This document shows positions 45,090 through 53,952 of a DNA stretch of 64,000 nt, in pieces (the first letter of the stretch is position 1; every line of letters begins with the position of its first letter). A program made the position numbers and the translations under genes. Below the pieces are notes generated by a model. That model saw only the letters and a program-made list of their open reading frames with translations, was not told where the DNA came from and did not search any database. This DNA comes from Shewanella sp. GD04112 (lineage in GTDB: Bacteria; Pseudomonadota; Gammaproteobacteria; Enterobacterales; Shewanellaceae): assembly GCF_029835735.1 (NCBI RefSeq), contig NZ_JAOEAL010000001.1, forward strand, positions 2,852,001-2,916,000, in the 5' to 3' direction.

Positions 45090-45928
45090 TAGGCAATCCT
45101 CTTGTTTAAGTTATTTTTTGCCCATGCTTGATAGGCATGGATTTGATTAATCTCATCCAATAACTGCACCGTTTCAGGCAAATTAAAGTCACGCTCGAGC
45201 AGCGTCGGCAAGACGCCATGCTGGGCATAGCACTTATCCAACAGTGCCCAAACCGGATCGTTGATGTCGCTGCCATGGGTGTCGATCAGCAAGGTTTCTG
45301 ACTGCTGGTAATGCCCTGCAATATGTAAATAGGCGATACGCTCCGTTGGCATGGCCTTTAAATAAGCCTCGGCATCATATTGATGATTTATCGAGTTCAC
45401 ATAAATATTATTTACATCTAACAGCAGCTTACAGTCGGCCTCTTCTAACACTGCGGTCAAAAACGCCTGCTCACTCATCTGCGCACTCGGCGCGGCATAA
45501 AAGGAAATATTCTCGAGGATCAAAGGCCGCTCTAAAATATCCTCCACCTGTTTGACCCGCGTCGCCACATGCTTAACGGCGTCATCGGTAAAGGGGATGG
45601 GCATCAAATCGTATAAATGACCAGCTCCTGAGCAATAACTTAAATGTTCTGAATAAACATCAATTTGGTGCAGATCCATAAACGCCTTCACTTGGCGGAC
45701 AAACGCCAAATCTAAAGGGGCAGGACTGCCGATAGAGAGTGACAGACCATGACAGAAAAAAGTATGTTGCTCAGTAAGTTGCCTAAATTGCTTGCCGTAT
45801 TTTCCACCGAGCGTCATCCAGTTTTCAGGGGCGACCTCTAAAAAATCGATAGCCGTTGGCAGCGCTTGGCAAAACTCACTGAGCATTTCACGCCGTAAGC
45901 CTAATCCAACCAATCCACTCTCTTGCAT
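45089..45928 (-). CDS. hvfB: HvfB-like DUF692 multinuclear non-heme iron oxidase (MNIO)
   Basis: TIM-barrel metalloenzyme of 279 residues (UPF0276/DUF692). Family motifs with metal-binding side chains are visible: GLGLRREM, DFLEVAPENWM, HGLSLSIGSPAPLD, YSEHLSYCSG, LENISFYAA, LLDVNNIYVNSINH, AYLHIAGH and DTHGSDI, then LLERDFN. Such enzymes use a di- or tri-iron site and oxygen to modify cysteines in precursor peptides (MbnB in methanobactin, HvfB). The start is ATG 45928 with AGAGGTG upstream, rather than GTG 45937. Lies between the EGKCG precursor gene and its DUF2063 partner. Confidence 0.9.
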   Translation of the reverse strand: MQESGLVGLGLRREMLSEFCQALPTAIDFLEVAPENWMTLGGKYGKQFRQLTEQHTFFCHGLSLSIGSPAPLDLAFVRQVKAFMDLHQIDVYSEHLSYCSGAGHLYDLMPIPFTDDAVKHVATRVKQVEDILERPLILENISFYAAPSAQMSEQAFLTAVLEEADCKLLLDVNNIYVNSINHQYDAEAYLKAMPTERIAYLHIAGHYQQSETLLIDTHGSDINDPVWALLDKCYAQHGVLPTLLERDFNLPETVQLLDEINQIHAYQAWAKNNLNKRIA

Positions 45929-46000
45929 TGCTTTCACCTCTCACCTAGGGCTTGTCGAGATTACCTTTTCGTTCTGGCAAGCCCACACTCGAATGCTGCT

Positions 46001-46025
46001 AAACAAAGGCCAGCAAAGGCTGGCC
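46001..46025 (-). terminator. Intercistronic hairpin between hvfA and hvfB
   Basis: Perfect seven-base GC-rich stem GGCCAGC / GCTGGCC with a four-base loop, followed on the minus strand by TTTGTTT. It lies 39 bases after the hvfA stop and could act as a leaky terminator. Confidence 0.7.
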
Positions 46026-46063
46026 AAGTGTCAGAGCAAAAGCTTGATTACTTCGACTCGCGT

Positions 46064-46474
46064 TTATTTCACTTCTTTTTTGACCGCTTCTGTCTTGGCA
46101 TCCACTTTTTCTGCGGTTTTCTTCATATCTGCACCACATTTACCTTCGTGGGCTTTATCGGCTGCGGCTTTTTTCATATCCGCGCCACATTTAGCTTCAC
46201 CGCATTTGCCTTCATGGGCTTTATCGGCAGCTTTTTTCATATCACCACCGCATTTGCCCTCGCCGCATTTACCTTCTTTGGCTTTTTCGGCTGCGGCTTT
46301 TTTCATATCACCACATTTACCTTCGCCACATTTTCCTTCTGAACCGACGATTTGATAACCCGCTTCCATGGTTTCAAATCCGAATGGGTTGGTTTGCGCA
46401 TTCACGGCGAATGCAGAACCGACCACGACTGTACCTAAGGCTACTGCAACGGCTGTATGCTTAACTGACTTCAT
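46064..46474 (-). CDS. hvfA: HvfA-like secreted precursor with EGKCG repeats
   Basis: Protein of 136 residues. A signal peptide (MKSVKHTAVAVALG... to AFAVNAQ) is followed by a short leader-like segment (FGFETMEAGYQIVGS) and a repetitive core. The core has six EGKCG motifs and one EAKCG, arranged as EGKCGEGKCG pairs separated by DMKKAAAEKAK-type helices; all seven cysteines are in these motifs. It then ends in a Lys/Glu-rich tail. HvfA-type precursors have their EGKCG cysteines converted to oxazolone/thioamide by HvfB-HvfC and are linked with copper. Upstream of hvfB and hvfC. Confidence 0.9.
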   Translation of the reverse strand: MKSVKHTAVAVALGTVVVGSAFAVNAQTNPFGFETMEAGYQIVGSEGKCGEGKCGDMKKAAAEKAKEGKCGEGKCGGDMKKAADKAHEGKCGEAKCGADMKKAAADKAHEGKCGADMKKTAEKVDAKTEAVKKEVK

Positions 46475-46732
46475 ATGCTTCTTCCTTTTATTTGATGAAT
46501 GGTGGCCAACAACAGTGTTGTAGCTGGCTTACTGCAAAAGACCCGCCCCATCTCGGTTTCATTTCAAAAAATATCACCAAATCACAGAAATAATCAAAAT
46601 ATGCTGATAGGGCGCAAAATTTAACCGTAAAAATACCCTAAACGTCCTTTATCATTCCCTTGCTATGCTTTGTTACCTCTGCCCAATAGGATAGAATGCA
46701 CGCCCTTTGAAACTGGATATAGGTTAGTAGCA

Positions 46733-47680
46733 GTGCGCGTAATTTTGGCTCCGATGGAAGGCGTGGTTGACGACTTAATGCGAGATATTTTGTCCTCAAT
46801 TAACCCCTACGATTTGCTCGTCACCGAATTTGTGCGCGTGGTTGACCAACTCTTACCAGAAAAAGTGTTCCTCAAACTCTGTCCCGAGCTGCTTAATGGT
46901 GGCTTTACCCCCTCAGGTACGCCCGTTCGTGTACAGCTTTTAGGGCAAGAACCCAACTGCATGGCCGAAAATGCCATGCGTGCGATTGAGCTAGGCTCCC
47001 ACGGCGTCGATGCTAACTTTGGTTGCCCTGCCAAGATGGTCAATCGCAGTAATGGCGGCGCTGTACTGTTGCAGTACCCCAATACCATTCACGATATTGT
47101 GCGTGCGATGCGCCAAGCGGTGCCCGCCGAACATCCAGTGACGGCGAAAATTCGTTTAGGCTACGAAGACAAATCCCTGTTTATGGAGAATGCGCTAGCC
47201 GTGTATGAAGCGGGCGCGACTGAGCTGGCTATCCATGCCCGCAGTAAGGTCGATGGTTATAAACCACCCGCCTACTGGGAATACATCACCGAAGTGCGCG
47301 AACGCTTGCCCATTCCAGTGATTGCCAACGGTGAGATTTGGAACAGCGATGATGCCAAGCGTTGTATGGCGGTCACAGGCTGCGACAGCATTATGATTGG
47401 CCGTGGCGCGATTTCGCTGCCCAATCTTGCCGATACCATTAAGACTGGCGCGGCGCCCTACAGCTGGGCAGATACATTGGGTTTGATGCTGAGCTACACC
47501 CAACGTGAACTGAGCGGTCGTAAGAGTGATTATTATCCGGCGCGAATTAAGCAATGGTTTAGTTACTTAAATCGCCAATACCCCGAGGCGGACACCCTGT
47601 TTAGGGAACTGCGCATCTATAAAACCACTGAGGAAATTGTGCGGGTGCTGGAAGAGGCGCAGCAGCGTCTCGGCGAATAA
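46733..47680 (+). CDS. dusC: tRNA-dihydrouridine(16) synthase
   Basis: FMN-dependent enzyme of 315 residues, the E. coli DusC length, that reduces uridine 16 in tRNA. Begins at GTG as MRVILAPMEGVVDDLMRDIL; an in-frame TTG at 46670 has no support. Motifs: DANFGCPAKMVNRSNGGAVLL with the catalytic Cys near residue 97, AIHARSKVDGYKPPAYWEYI, PVIANGEIW and IMIGRGAISLPN. The KPPAYWE wording marks DusC rather than DusA or DusB. Divergent from hvfA. Confidence 0.93.
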   Translation: MRVILAPMEGVVDDLMRDILSSINPYDLLVTEFVRVVDQLLPEKVFLKLCPELLNGGFTPSGTPVRVQLLGQEPNCMAENAMRAIELGSHGVDANFGCPAKMVNRSNGGAVLLQYPNTIHDIVRAMRQAVPAEHPVTAKIRLGYEDKSLFMENALAVYEAGATELAIHARSKVDGYKPPAYWEYITEVRERLPIPVIANGEIWNSDDAKRCMAVTGCDSIMIGRGAISLPNLADTIKTGAAPYSWADTLGLMLSYTQRELSGRKSDYYPARIKQWFSYLNRQYPEADTLFRELRIYKTTEEIVRVLEEAQQRLGE

Positions 47681-47843
47681 CTGTGGATAGCGCATAGGAT
47701 AATCCCATGAGAAAGTGGTGAATTTTTAGGTAAACCACCACTTAATCCCCATAAATCGCACAGATACTTGATCTTTATCATAGTCGCTGATAGTGGAACT
47801 ATTAGACTGAATGTCCAGAGTCAGATAAAACAGGCGATTTTAC

Positions 47844-48203
47844 GTGAGCACCACCCATATCAGACAAGAATTGTCAGAGCTTGAAGCTAATCTAAGGAAG
47901 GAAATCGGCGCGCTCCCTCAGTTTATTGAAATACTTGGGGCACATCATGCCAGCCTCAGCTTAGGCGAATTGATTGACCGCCTGGCACAAAGTCACCTCG
48001 CTGAACATCCGCTATTTTGCCGTTTAAACCGCCTCGATGCCGCCTTTTGTCAACTCGACTTAGGCTTATACGGCCTGTGCTCCGATTGCGAAACCGAAAT
48101 CGAAGCCGAGCGCTTAACTCAAGATCCCACGGAGCAACGTTGCAGCAGCTGCGCCGAGCATTATCAGCATGAGCATCGCCATGAGCTTAGGCTAAGCCAT
48201 TAA
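47844..48203 (+). CDS. TraR/DksA-type zinc finger protein
   Basis: Protein of 119 residues with an N-terminal helical part and a C4 zinc finger of the TraR/DksA type: GLYGLCSDCETEIEAERLTQDPTEQRCSSCAEHYQ. Start is GTG (weak ribosome-binding site). Short DksA-like proteins act at the secondary channel of RNA polymerase; this one lacks clear acidic tip residues of DksA, so its role is unsure. Confidence 0.82.
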   Translation: MSTTHIRQELSELEANLRKEIGALPQFIEILGAHHASLSLGELIDRLAQSHLAEHPLFCRLNRLDAAFCQLDLGLYGLCSDCETEIEAERLTQDPTEQRCSSCAEHYQHEHRHELRLSH

Positions 48204-48244
48204 CTGCTTTAGGCTTTATCTGTTAACTCAGTTAGTTCACCAAT

Positions 48245-48277
48245 AAAAAATGCCACTCAAACGAGTGGCATTTTTTT
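48245..48277. terminator. Bidirectional terminator
   Basis: AAAAATGCCACTC / GAGTGGCATTTTT perfect stem of 13 pairs with a four-base loop. Confidence 0.92.
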
Positions 48278-48298
48278 ACGATAATTTATCGCGAGTGA

Positions 48299-50020
48299 TT
48301 ACAGCTGACAGCCTTCAACACTGTTTGAGTTTTCGTAAACAATGTCACCCACAGGGTTGTAGTCAGCAGCTACGATAGCTTGTTTCTCTTTCAGGAATGA
48401 ATAGAGTAAGTCCGCATCTACATAACCCGTTTGGATTGGGCTAGCCAGTTTTGGATAACCGTCACCACCTGCAGCGTTAAAGCTAGGTACAGTGAACTTA
48501 TAGCTTGCTGTCGCACTGAACTCTTTGCCATTGATTTCGCTGATATTAGCCGTCTTAGCCGCACAGTCGATGGTCATTTTCACGCCAGTGATCTGGGCAT
48601 AACCACCTGAACCGATTTGGATACTGCCCACAGCGCCTAAGTAAGCCGCAACTTCAGTACCCGTCATTTCGTTCAGGGTGACCATGTTGCCGAAAGGTTG
48701 AACCGTCAGCACGTCACGGTAAGTAATGTCACCCGCTTGGATAGAAGCGCGCACACCACCTGAGTTCATTACACCAAAGTCAGCAGACACTTTACCGCTT
48801 TGTGCCATGGCTAACATGCGGCCTAAGTTGGTTTGCTTGTTACGTACGTTTGCACGTTCACCATCGAGCAGCGCATCGGTAGTCGCAATCACTTCGTCTA
48901 ACTTAGCTTGGCCTTTCTCTTGGTAGTAAGACAGCAGCTCTTTTAACTCAGCATCTGGCTCAATCTTAGTGCCAGCCAGTTCTGTGGTTTTCTTGCCCGC
49001 TTCGTCCAGTTTACGCATGTTAACTGGGATCAGCTTGTAGCTGGCTAAATGCAGTTCACCGTTGAAGTATTGGAAATCCGCACGGCCAACATACTTACCC
49101 CATTCGTGGGCTTGCATGATCCAAGTGCCGTTTTGTTGATCTGGCGCGCAGTCATCACCAGGTTTGAAGTCGGCATAAGACTTATTGTCAGTACCCGGTT
49201 CCATACACACTGGATTTTGTGAGTGACCACCAATAACAACTTGTAAATCGCCTTTATTCAACGCACGAGCCATAGCTACATCGCCTGGGGCGTTGCTACC
49301 GTTTTGGCCATCGGCATAGTGACCCATGTGAGTCGTTGCGAAGATAATATCAGCCGCTTTGGCGTCTTTAATTTCTTTGATAACTTTCGCCACTTCCACT
49401 TTAGGATCGGTGAAAATTAAATCGCTGATAAATTCTGGGTTACCGATTTTTGCAGTGTCTTCGGTGGTTAAACCAATCACAGCCACTTTAAGACCGTTAA
49501 TATCGAACACTTTGTAAGGCTCGAAATAACGTTCACCTTGACCACCCTCAGCATTTTTACGGTAAATGTTCGCCGCCAGCATTGGGAATTCGGCTAAACG
49601 ACGCTGCATATCTAATACAGATAATGGGTTGTCAAATTCATGGTTACCAACCGCCATTGCGTCGTAACCAATTTTGTTCATACCGGTAAAGTCAGGAATC
49701 GCATCCTGTAAATCAGATTCTGGTACGCCAGTGTTAATATCACCGCCAGACAATAATAATGTTTGGCCGCCATTCTTGCTGACTTCAGCACGAATTTGAT
49801 CAATTAACGCTTTACGCGCTGCCATACCATATTCGCCATCACTGTTTTCCCAGAAACGGCCATGGTTATCATTGGTGTGTAATACGGTAAAAGTTTTACA
49901 AGCACTGCCCGCTTCGGCACAGGTTGTTGGTACTTTAGTATTATCATCATCACTATTACAACCTGCTAGCGCAGCCAGCACTGCAGTCGCAATTAGTCCT
50001 TTAATAAGCTTATTTGTCAT
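48299..50020 (-). CDS. 5'-nucleotidase / metallophosphatase lipoprotein, UshA family
   Basis: Lipoprotein of 573 residues (lipobox LAALAGC) with an N-terminal calcineurin-like metallophosphatase domain (VLHTNDNHGRF, LLSGGDINTG, VGNHEFDNP, FATTHMGHYADG, VVIGGHSQN) and a C-terminal nucleotidase domain (MNSGGVRASIQAGDITYRDVLTVQPFGNMV). Such periplasmic or surface enzymes split nucleotides or NAD to nucleosides and phosphate for uptake. Substrate cannot be decided here; UshA and NadN are both possible. Ends at a shared terminator. Confidence 0.9.
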   Translation of the reverse strand: MTNKLIKGLIATAVLAALAGCNSDDDNTKVPTTCAEAGSACKTFTVLHTNDNHGRFWENSDGEYGMAARKALIDQIRAEVSKNGGQTLLLSGGDINTGVPESDLQDAIPDFTGMNKIGYDAMAVGNHEFDNPLSVLDMQRRLAEFPMLAANIYRKNAEGGQGERYFEPYKVFDINGLKVAVIGLTTEDTAKIGNPEFISDLIFTDPKVEVAKVIKEIKDAKAADIIFATTHMGHYADGQNGSNAPGDVAMARALNKGDLQVVIGGHSQNPVCMEPGTDNKSYADFKPGDDCAPDQQNGTWIMQAHEWGKYVGRADFQYFNGELHLASYKLIPVNMRKLDEAGKKTTELAGTKIEPDAELKELLSYYQEKGQAKLDEVIATTDALLDGERANVRNKQTNLGRMLAMAQSGKVSADFGVMNSGGVRASIQAGDITYRDVLTVQPFGNMVTLNEMTGTEVAAYLGAVGSIQIGSGGYAQITGVKMTIDCAAKTANISEINGKEFSATASYKFTVPSFNAAGGDGYPKLASPIQTGYVDADLLYSFLKEKQAIVAADYNPVGDIVYENSNSVEGCQL

Positions 50021-50384
50021 TACATCAACCCCTTGATTTTAATTATTTTATCATAGATAGATTGTCGCGAAGTCCATCCAATTCGCGTCACGCATAATAG
50101 CAAAGAATAAAGACGAATTGTGTCATTTTTATTAATAAACGTGACTTTAATGTGGAATCACAAGGAGGATTTAAGACAAATTTGTTTCAAATAAAAAATA
50201 AGCTAAACGGCTGATTTTTACTTTTTGTTTCAATGACAGAAAAATACCGAAATATTAAATTTAACTCGTTAAATTTAAGCAAGTTAGCAATTAATAACAA
50301 AAAATCCTATTGTTCTGAATAAAAAACATCAAACGGTAAAAACACACCTTACCGCATGATGTTTTTATCAGCATTTAGATTTTT
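50021..50384. other. AT-rich intergenic region upstream of the nucleotidase gene
   Basis: 364 bp of AT-rich sequence with no gene. It contains the esterase-gene terminator at 50322-50366. No promoter element is clear enough to assign. Confidence 0.6.
50322..50366 (-). terminator. Terminator after the esterase gene
   Basis: Long stem AAAAACATCA / TGATGTTTTT with an inner GGTAA/TTACC pair, T-rich on the outgoing minus strand. Confidence 0.8.
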
Positions 50385-51050
50385 CTACATTTCAAAACAC
50401 TGTTGTAACCAAGTGCTTATTGCTTTTAATTGCACCGGAATGACCGAATGTGGCATAGGGTAGGTTTGCCATTGCACCGAATATCCCCCAGCCATTAACG
50501 CGTCTTTCGCTAATAAACCTGCGGATAATGGCACCACATCATCCTGTTCACCGTGCTGATGTAAAATAGGCGTTTTCGCATTGGCGACACTTAATTGGCT
50601 GGGTAATACACCACCCGTCGGTAAATAACAGGAAAGCGCCATAATGCCAGCGAGTTTTTGAGGATAACGTAACCCCGTAAATAGGCTCATCACCCCGCCT
50701 TGGCTAAAACCAGCTAAGACGATGCGTTCACTCGGAATACCAGCCGCGATTTGTTCATCAATCAAGGCTTGCACACTCAGTTCCGAGGCCATCACGCCCT
50801 GCATATCGGCTCTATCGTGCAAATCCATGCTTTTGATGTCATACCAAGCGCGCATAATGTAGCCGCCGTTGATGGTCACCGCTTGCTCTGGGGCGTGGGG
50901 GAAGATAAAGCGAATGCTATGCCCCGCAGGTAAGCCTAGCGCCGGAACCACAGGTGCAAAGCCTGCGCCCGAGTCCCCTAAACCGTGTAACCAAATCACC
51001 GCCGCCGTCGCCTCAACTTGAGGCTCAATCACAATACGTTCAAGTGTCAT
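50385..51050 (-). CDS. Carboxylesterase/phospholipase family alpha/beta hydrolase
   Basis: Soluble hydrolase of 221 residues. AVIWLHGLGDSGAGFAPVV and the nucleophile elbow GFSQGGVMS define the Abhydrolase_2 (EstB/YpfH, acyl-protein thioesterase-like) family; D and H of the triad lie in QDDVVPLS and MPHSVIP. Start at 51050 with AAGGGA upstream; Met at 51074 would add eight residues. Biological substrate unknown. Confidence 0.88.
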   Translation of the reverse strand: MTLERIVIEPQVEATAAVIWLHGLGDSGAGFAPVVPALGLPAGHSIRFIFPHAPEQAVTINGGYIMRAWYDIKSMDLHDRADMQGVMASELSVQALIDEQIAAGIPSERIVLAGFSQGGVMSLFTGLRYPQKLAGIMALSCYLPTGGVLPSQLSVANAKTPILHQHGEQDDVVPLSAGLLAKDALMAGGYSVQWQTYPMPHSVIPVQLKAISTWLQQCFEM

Positions 51051-51102
51051 ACTAACAAATCCCTTATAAATCAAAATTTATTATTCTCGCCCCGCGAGCG
51101 CT

Positions 51103-51330
51103 TTACAGATAATCAATACCGAGGAGAACTTGCAAAGCGTCGAGCTGGTTTGTGTTATCTAATTTAATGCTCCAACGTACGCCACCGCCATTGGCGATGA
51201 TCATCGGCGGCTCCTGCCTAAGGCTGATGTCTTCGGCCGCGGCTTGAAGCACCACATTGGCCATGTTCAGCCGGATCTGCACTTCAAATTCAGTGGCAAT
51301 CAACTTACCCTGAGAAAATTCCACTAGCAT
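51103..51330 (-). CDS. Small protein, DUF3389-like
   Basis: Protein of 75 residues, MLVEFSQGKLIATEFEVQIRL at the start and GGVRWSIKLDNTNQLDALQ at the end; I recall this as DUF3389, a small family of Vibrio and Shewanella without known function. The start at 51330 has GGA upstream and fits the family; the frame could extend to 51435. Upstream of the esterase gene on the same strand (52 bp), possibly co-transcribed. Confidence 0.7.
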   Translation of the reverse strand: MLVEFSQGKLIATEFEVQIRLNMANVVLQAAAEDISLRQEPPMIIANGGGVRWSIKLDNTNQLDALQVLLGIDYL

Positions 51331-51720
51331 AGCAATTCCGCTCTCGTGATAGTCACTGTTAAAACGCGCCATGATAGCAAAGTTATTTCGCCAAGGATGA
51401 ACTTTTAAACTCGCATTAGGGTTGATGACAGACACACCATAGGTTGAGCAAGCTTAGGTTTATTCATCACCATCAAATCCACACAGCTGCAGTATTAGAG
51501 TCCGCTTACGTCAAGTCCTTATCCGCTCGGCATAGACGCTTAACCCAGCCTTTTAACAAGGCAATCCTACAGTCTAGATAAAGTTTAATTACATTTTAGT
51601 GTCAGCTAAATTGCCCCAAAAAGCAGAACAGTTCGAGTAAAATCCCGCATCAGCGATGACAAGCCGCTCACGGCTAGCGCGTTTTACACCATAACAAGAA
51701 TCACAACACTGGGTGGTTAT
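51331..51720. other. Intergenic region between the DUF3389-like gene and the M1 aminopeptidase gene
   Basis: About 390 bp with no gene apart from a weak in-frame extension of the DUF3389-like frame. A small inverted repeat AGCCG/CGGCT lies near 51662-51675. No promoter assigned. Confidence 0.5.
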
Positions 51721-53649
51721 ATGTTTTTATCCCGTCGTACCCTCATTAGCAGCGCACTCTTGATGCTGCTGCCATTAGTACATTATGCCAATGCGGCCAA
51801 TAACTTACCGAATACCAGCCTGGCAAGTACCACAGCAAGCCAAATGCACTCTGTCACCGATGAGCTGACCTTTGCCAATTACCAGCAAGTGAGCATTCAT
51901 CACATCGCATTGGCATTAAAGGTAGATTTTGCGCAGCAGCAACTCTCGGGGGATGCGATTCTCGAACTGGATTGGCATCAGGCCGGAAAAGTACTAGTGC
52001 TAGACACCCGTGACCTTACGATTAACAGTGTCAGCATGTTAAATGCAAACGGCCAATGGCAATCCGTGCCCTTTGGTTTAGGCACAACCGATAAGGTCAA
52101 AGGCGCAGCGCTCACCATCAATCTGCCTCAAGAGCGAGTCGCTAAAGTCAAAGTTAATTATCATACCTCCAAGAATCCATCAGGTATTCAATGGCTGACT
52201 CCAGAGCAAACCCAAGGTAAGCAATGGCCATTTATGTTTAGCCAGAGCCAAGCCATCCATGCCAGAAGCTGGATCCCGCTGCAAGATACGCCCGCAGTGC
52301 GCCAAACCTACAGCGCCACTGTCACAGCGAGGCAAGGTATAAGTGTCGTCATGAGTGCCGACCGAAAGAACGTGTCTGCGACGCAAACCCAATTCACTAT
52401 GCCGCAGGCGATTCCGGCCTATTTGATTGCGATTGCCGCGGGACACCTGCAATTTGCCGCTTTTGACGACACCTCAGGCATTTGGGCCGAGCCCGAAATG
52501 CTCGACAAGGCCAGCAAAGAATTTGCCGATACGCCGAAGATGATTGCCATCGCCGCCAAACGCTACGGGGATTACCGTTGGGGCCGATACGATTTACTGA
52601 TCCTTCCGCCGAGTTTCCCCTTCGGCGGGATGGAGAATCCACGTTTATCCTTTATTACCCCCACAGTCATCGCGGGAGATAAAAGCCTAGTGAGTTTAAT
52701 CGCCCACGAGTTGGCACATTCTTGGTCGGGCAATTTAGTCACTAACGCCACCTGGCGCGATCTCTGGCTTAACGAAGGTTTTACCACCTATGTGGAAAAT
52801 CGCATTATGGAAGATCTCTATGGCCGCGACCGCGCCCTGATGGAGCAAACCATTGGTTACTCTGAGCTGTTGGCCGAATTAGCCGAGTTGCCCGCCAGCG
52901 ATTCAGTGCTGCATATTGACTTAGGCGATCGCGATCCCGACGATGCCTTTAGCGGCGTCCCCTATGTGAAAGGGCAATTATTTTTGCGCTTCCTCGAGCA
53001 AAAATTTGGCCGTGAGCGGTTCGACACCTTTGTGAAAAGCTACTTCGATCACTTTGCGTTTCAAAGCATTACCACGGAGCAGTTCCGAAGTTACCTCACG
53101 CAGCAGTTATTGCAAAAATATCCCAATATCGTCAGCGAGTCCGAAGTGGATACTTGGGTTGAGGGGCAAGGCTTACCCAGCTTTTTAGTGCCACCGAACT
53201 CACACGCCTTCGATGATATCGATGCTCAGCGCCAAGCGTGGTTAGAGGGCAAGCGTGAGGCCAGCGCGCTAAACACTCAGGACTGGACTGTGCATCAATG
53301 GCTACGCTTTATTAATGAAATGCCAAGGCTAAATCTCACAGAGCAGCAATTAGCCGAGTTAGATACGGCCTTTCATTTTACTGGCACCCACAATAATGAA
53401 ATCGCCTTTGCCTGGTATGCCCTCGCCCTCGATAACGGTTATTACAGTGTGTTGCCGGCACTGAAACAGCATTTAACCGAGATTGGCCGGCGCAGGCTGA
53501 TTGTGCCTCTGTATCAAAAACTGGCAAGCAGCGAGCACTATGACTGGGCAAAAACCGTTTACTTAGCGGCCCGCAGTGGTTACCACCCGCAGACCCAAGC
53601 CAGTCTCGATATGATGTTTAGTGATCAACCGATGGAGCATATCCATTAA
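51721..53649 (+). CDS. M1 family metallo-aminopeptidase, secreted
   Basis: Zinc aminopeptidase of 642 residues with a signal peptide (LISSALLMLLPLVHYANA). The exopeptidase motif GGMENPRLSF comes before the zinc site H329-E-L-A-H333 and E352 in LWLNEGF; a C-terminal helical domain resembles that of leukotriene A4 hydrolase-type aminopeptidases (cold-active Colwellia enzyme). It likely removes N-terminal residues from peptides in the periplasm or outside the cell. Confidence 0.93.
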   Translation: MFLSRRTLISSALLMLLPLVHYANAANNLPNTSLASTTASQMHSVTDELTFANYQQVSIHHIALALKVDFAQQQLSGDAILELDWHQAGKVLVLDTRDLTINSVSMLNANGQWQSVPFGLGTTDKVKGAALTINLPQERVAKVKVNYHTSKNPSGIQWLTPEQTQGKQWPFMFSQSQAIHARSWIPLQDTPAVRQTYSATVTARQGISVVMSADRKNVSATQTQFTMPQAIPAYLIAIAAGHLQFAAFDDTSGIWAEPEMLDKASKEFADTPKMIAIAAKRYGDYRWGRYDLLILPPSFPFGGMENPRLSFITPTVIAGDKSLVSLIAHELAHSWSGNLVTNATWRDLWLNEGFTTYVENRIMEDLYGRDRALMEQTIGYSELLAELAELPASDSVLHIDLGDRDPDDAFSGVPYVKGQLFLRFLEQKFGRERFDTFVKSYFDHFAFQSITTEQFRSYLTQQLLQKYPNIVSESEVDTWVEGQGLPSFLVPPNSHAFDDIDAQRQAWLEGKREASALNTQDWTVHQWLRFINEMPRLNLTEQQLAELDTAFHFTGTHNNEIAFAWYALALDNGYYSVLPALKQHLTEIGRRRLIVPLYQKLASSEHYDWAKTVYLAARSGYHPQTQASLDMMFSDQPMEHIH

Positions 53650-53756
53650 GCCGATCGCTTGTTGGGATTGGGCGCAGGAAAGCCTGTGCTCGAGCCTCGC
53701 CAAGATAAAGTGGGCGTAAGTTTAGCGGTGAATCCTTTGCACCAAATCACGATTTT

Positions 53757-53840
53757 GATTGCGAAACGTTGATTGCGAAGCTGCGATTACGAAACTGTGA
53801 TTGCGAGATTTTGATTACAAAACATGGATTGCAAAACAAA
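53757..53840. repeat. 14-bp tandem repeat, six copies
   Basis: Six consecutive 14-bp units, each starting GATT(G/A)C(G/A)A (for example GATTGCGAAACGTT, GATTACGAAACTGT, GATTGCAAAACAAA), end to end without gaps. Units differ from each other at three to five positions, so the array is old or under some drift. It lies in an intergenic region between two convergent genes. Confidence 0.9.
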
Positions 53841-53853
53841 GCATTAGCGCACA

Positions 53854-53883
53854 AAAAAGCCCAAACCTAGGTTTGGGCTTTTG
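53854..53883. terminator. Bidirectional terminator
   Basis: Near-perfect palindrome AAAAGCCCAAACCTAGGTTTGGGCTTTT, with A and T tracts on both sides, between the convergent M1 peptidase and slyD genes. Confidence 0.9.
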
Positions 53884-53952
53884 TTTACTTATCTGGTCGT
53901 TATTCCCGGGCATGCCTGCTGTTGCAGAGTATTAACGGGAAAACCACACAGA

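Larger units (their letters stand above)
53650..53952. other. M1 peptidase-slyD intergenic region
   Basis: 303 bp with no gene. It contains a six-copy 14-bp tandem repeat and a palindromic terminator. Confidence 0.8.

Noticed and set aside
45792..46355. Plus-strand frame of 187 codons across hvfB and hvfA with repeated ITTAF/PHLPS-type text
   Set aside because: The repeats are the reverse complement of the EGKCG-coding repeats; a shadow of hvfA.
46475..46669. RpoE-ChrR type promoter ahead of hvfA
   Set aside because: I looked for TGATC-N16-CGTA on the minus strand and did not find it; control of hvfA remains open.
53757..53840. Possible CRISPR array (six 14-bp repeats)
   Set aside because: Repeats are contiguous with no spacers and far shorter than CRISPR repeats; no cas genes nearby.
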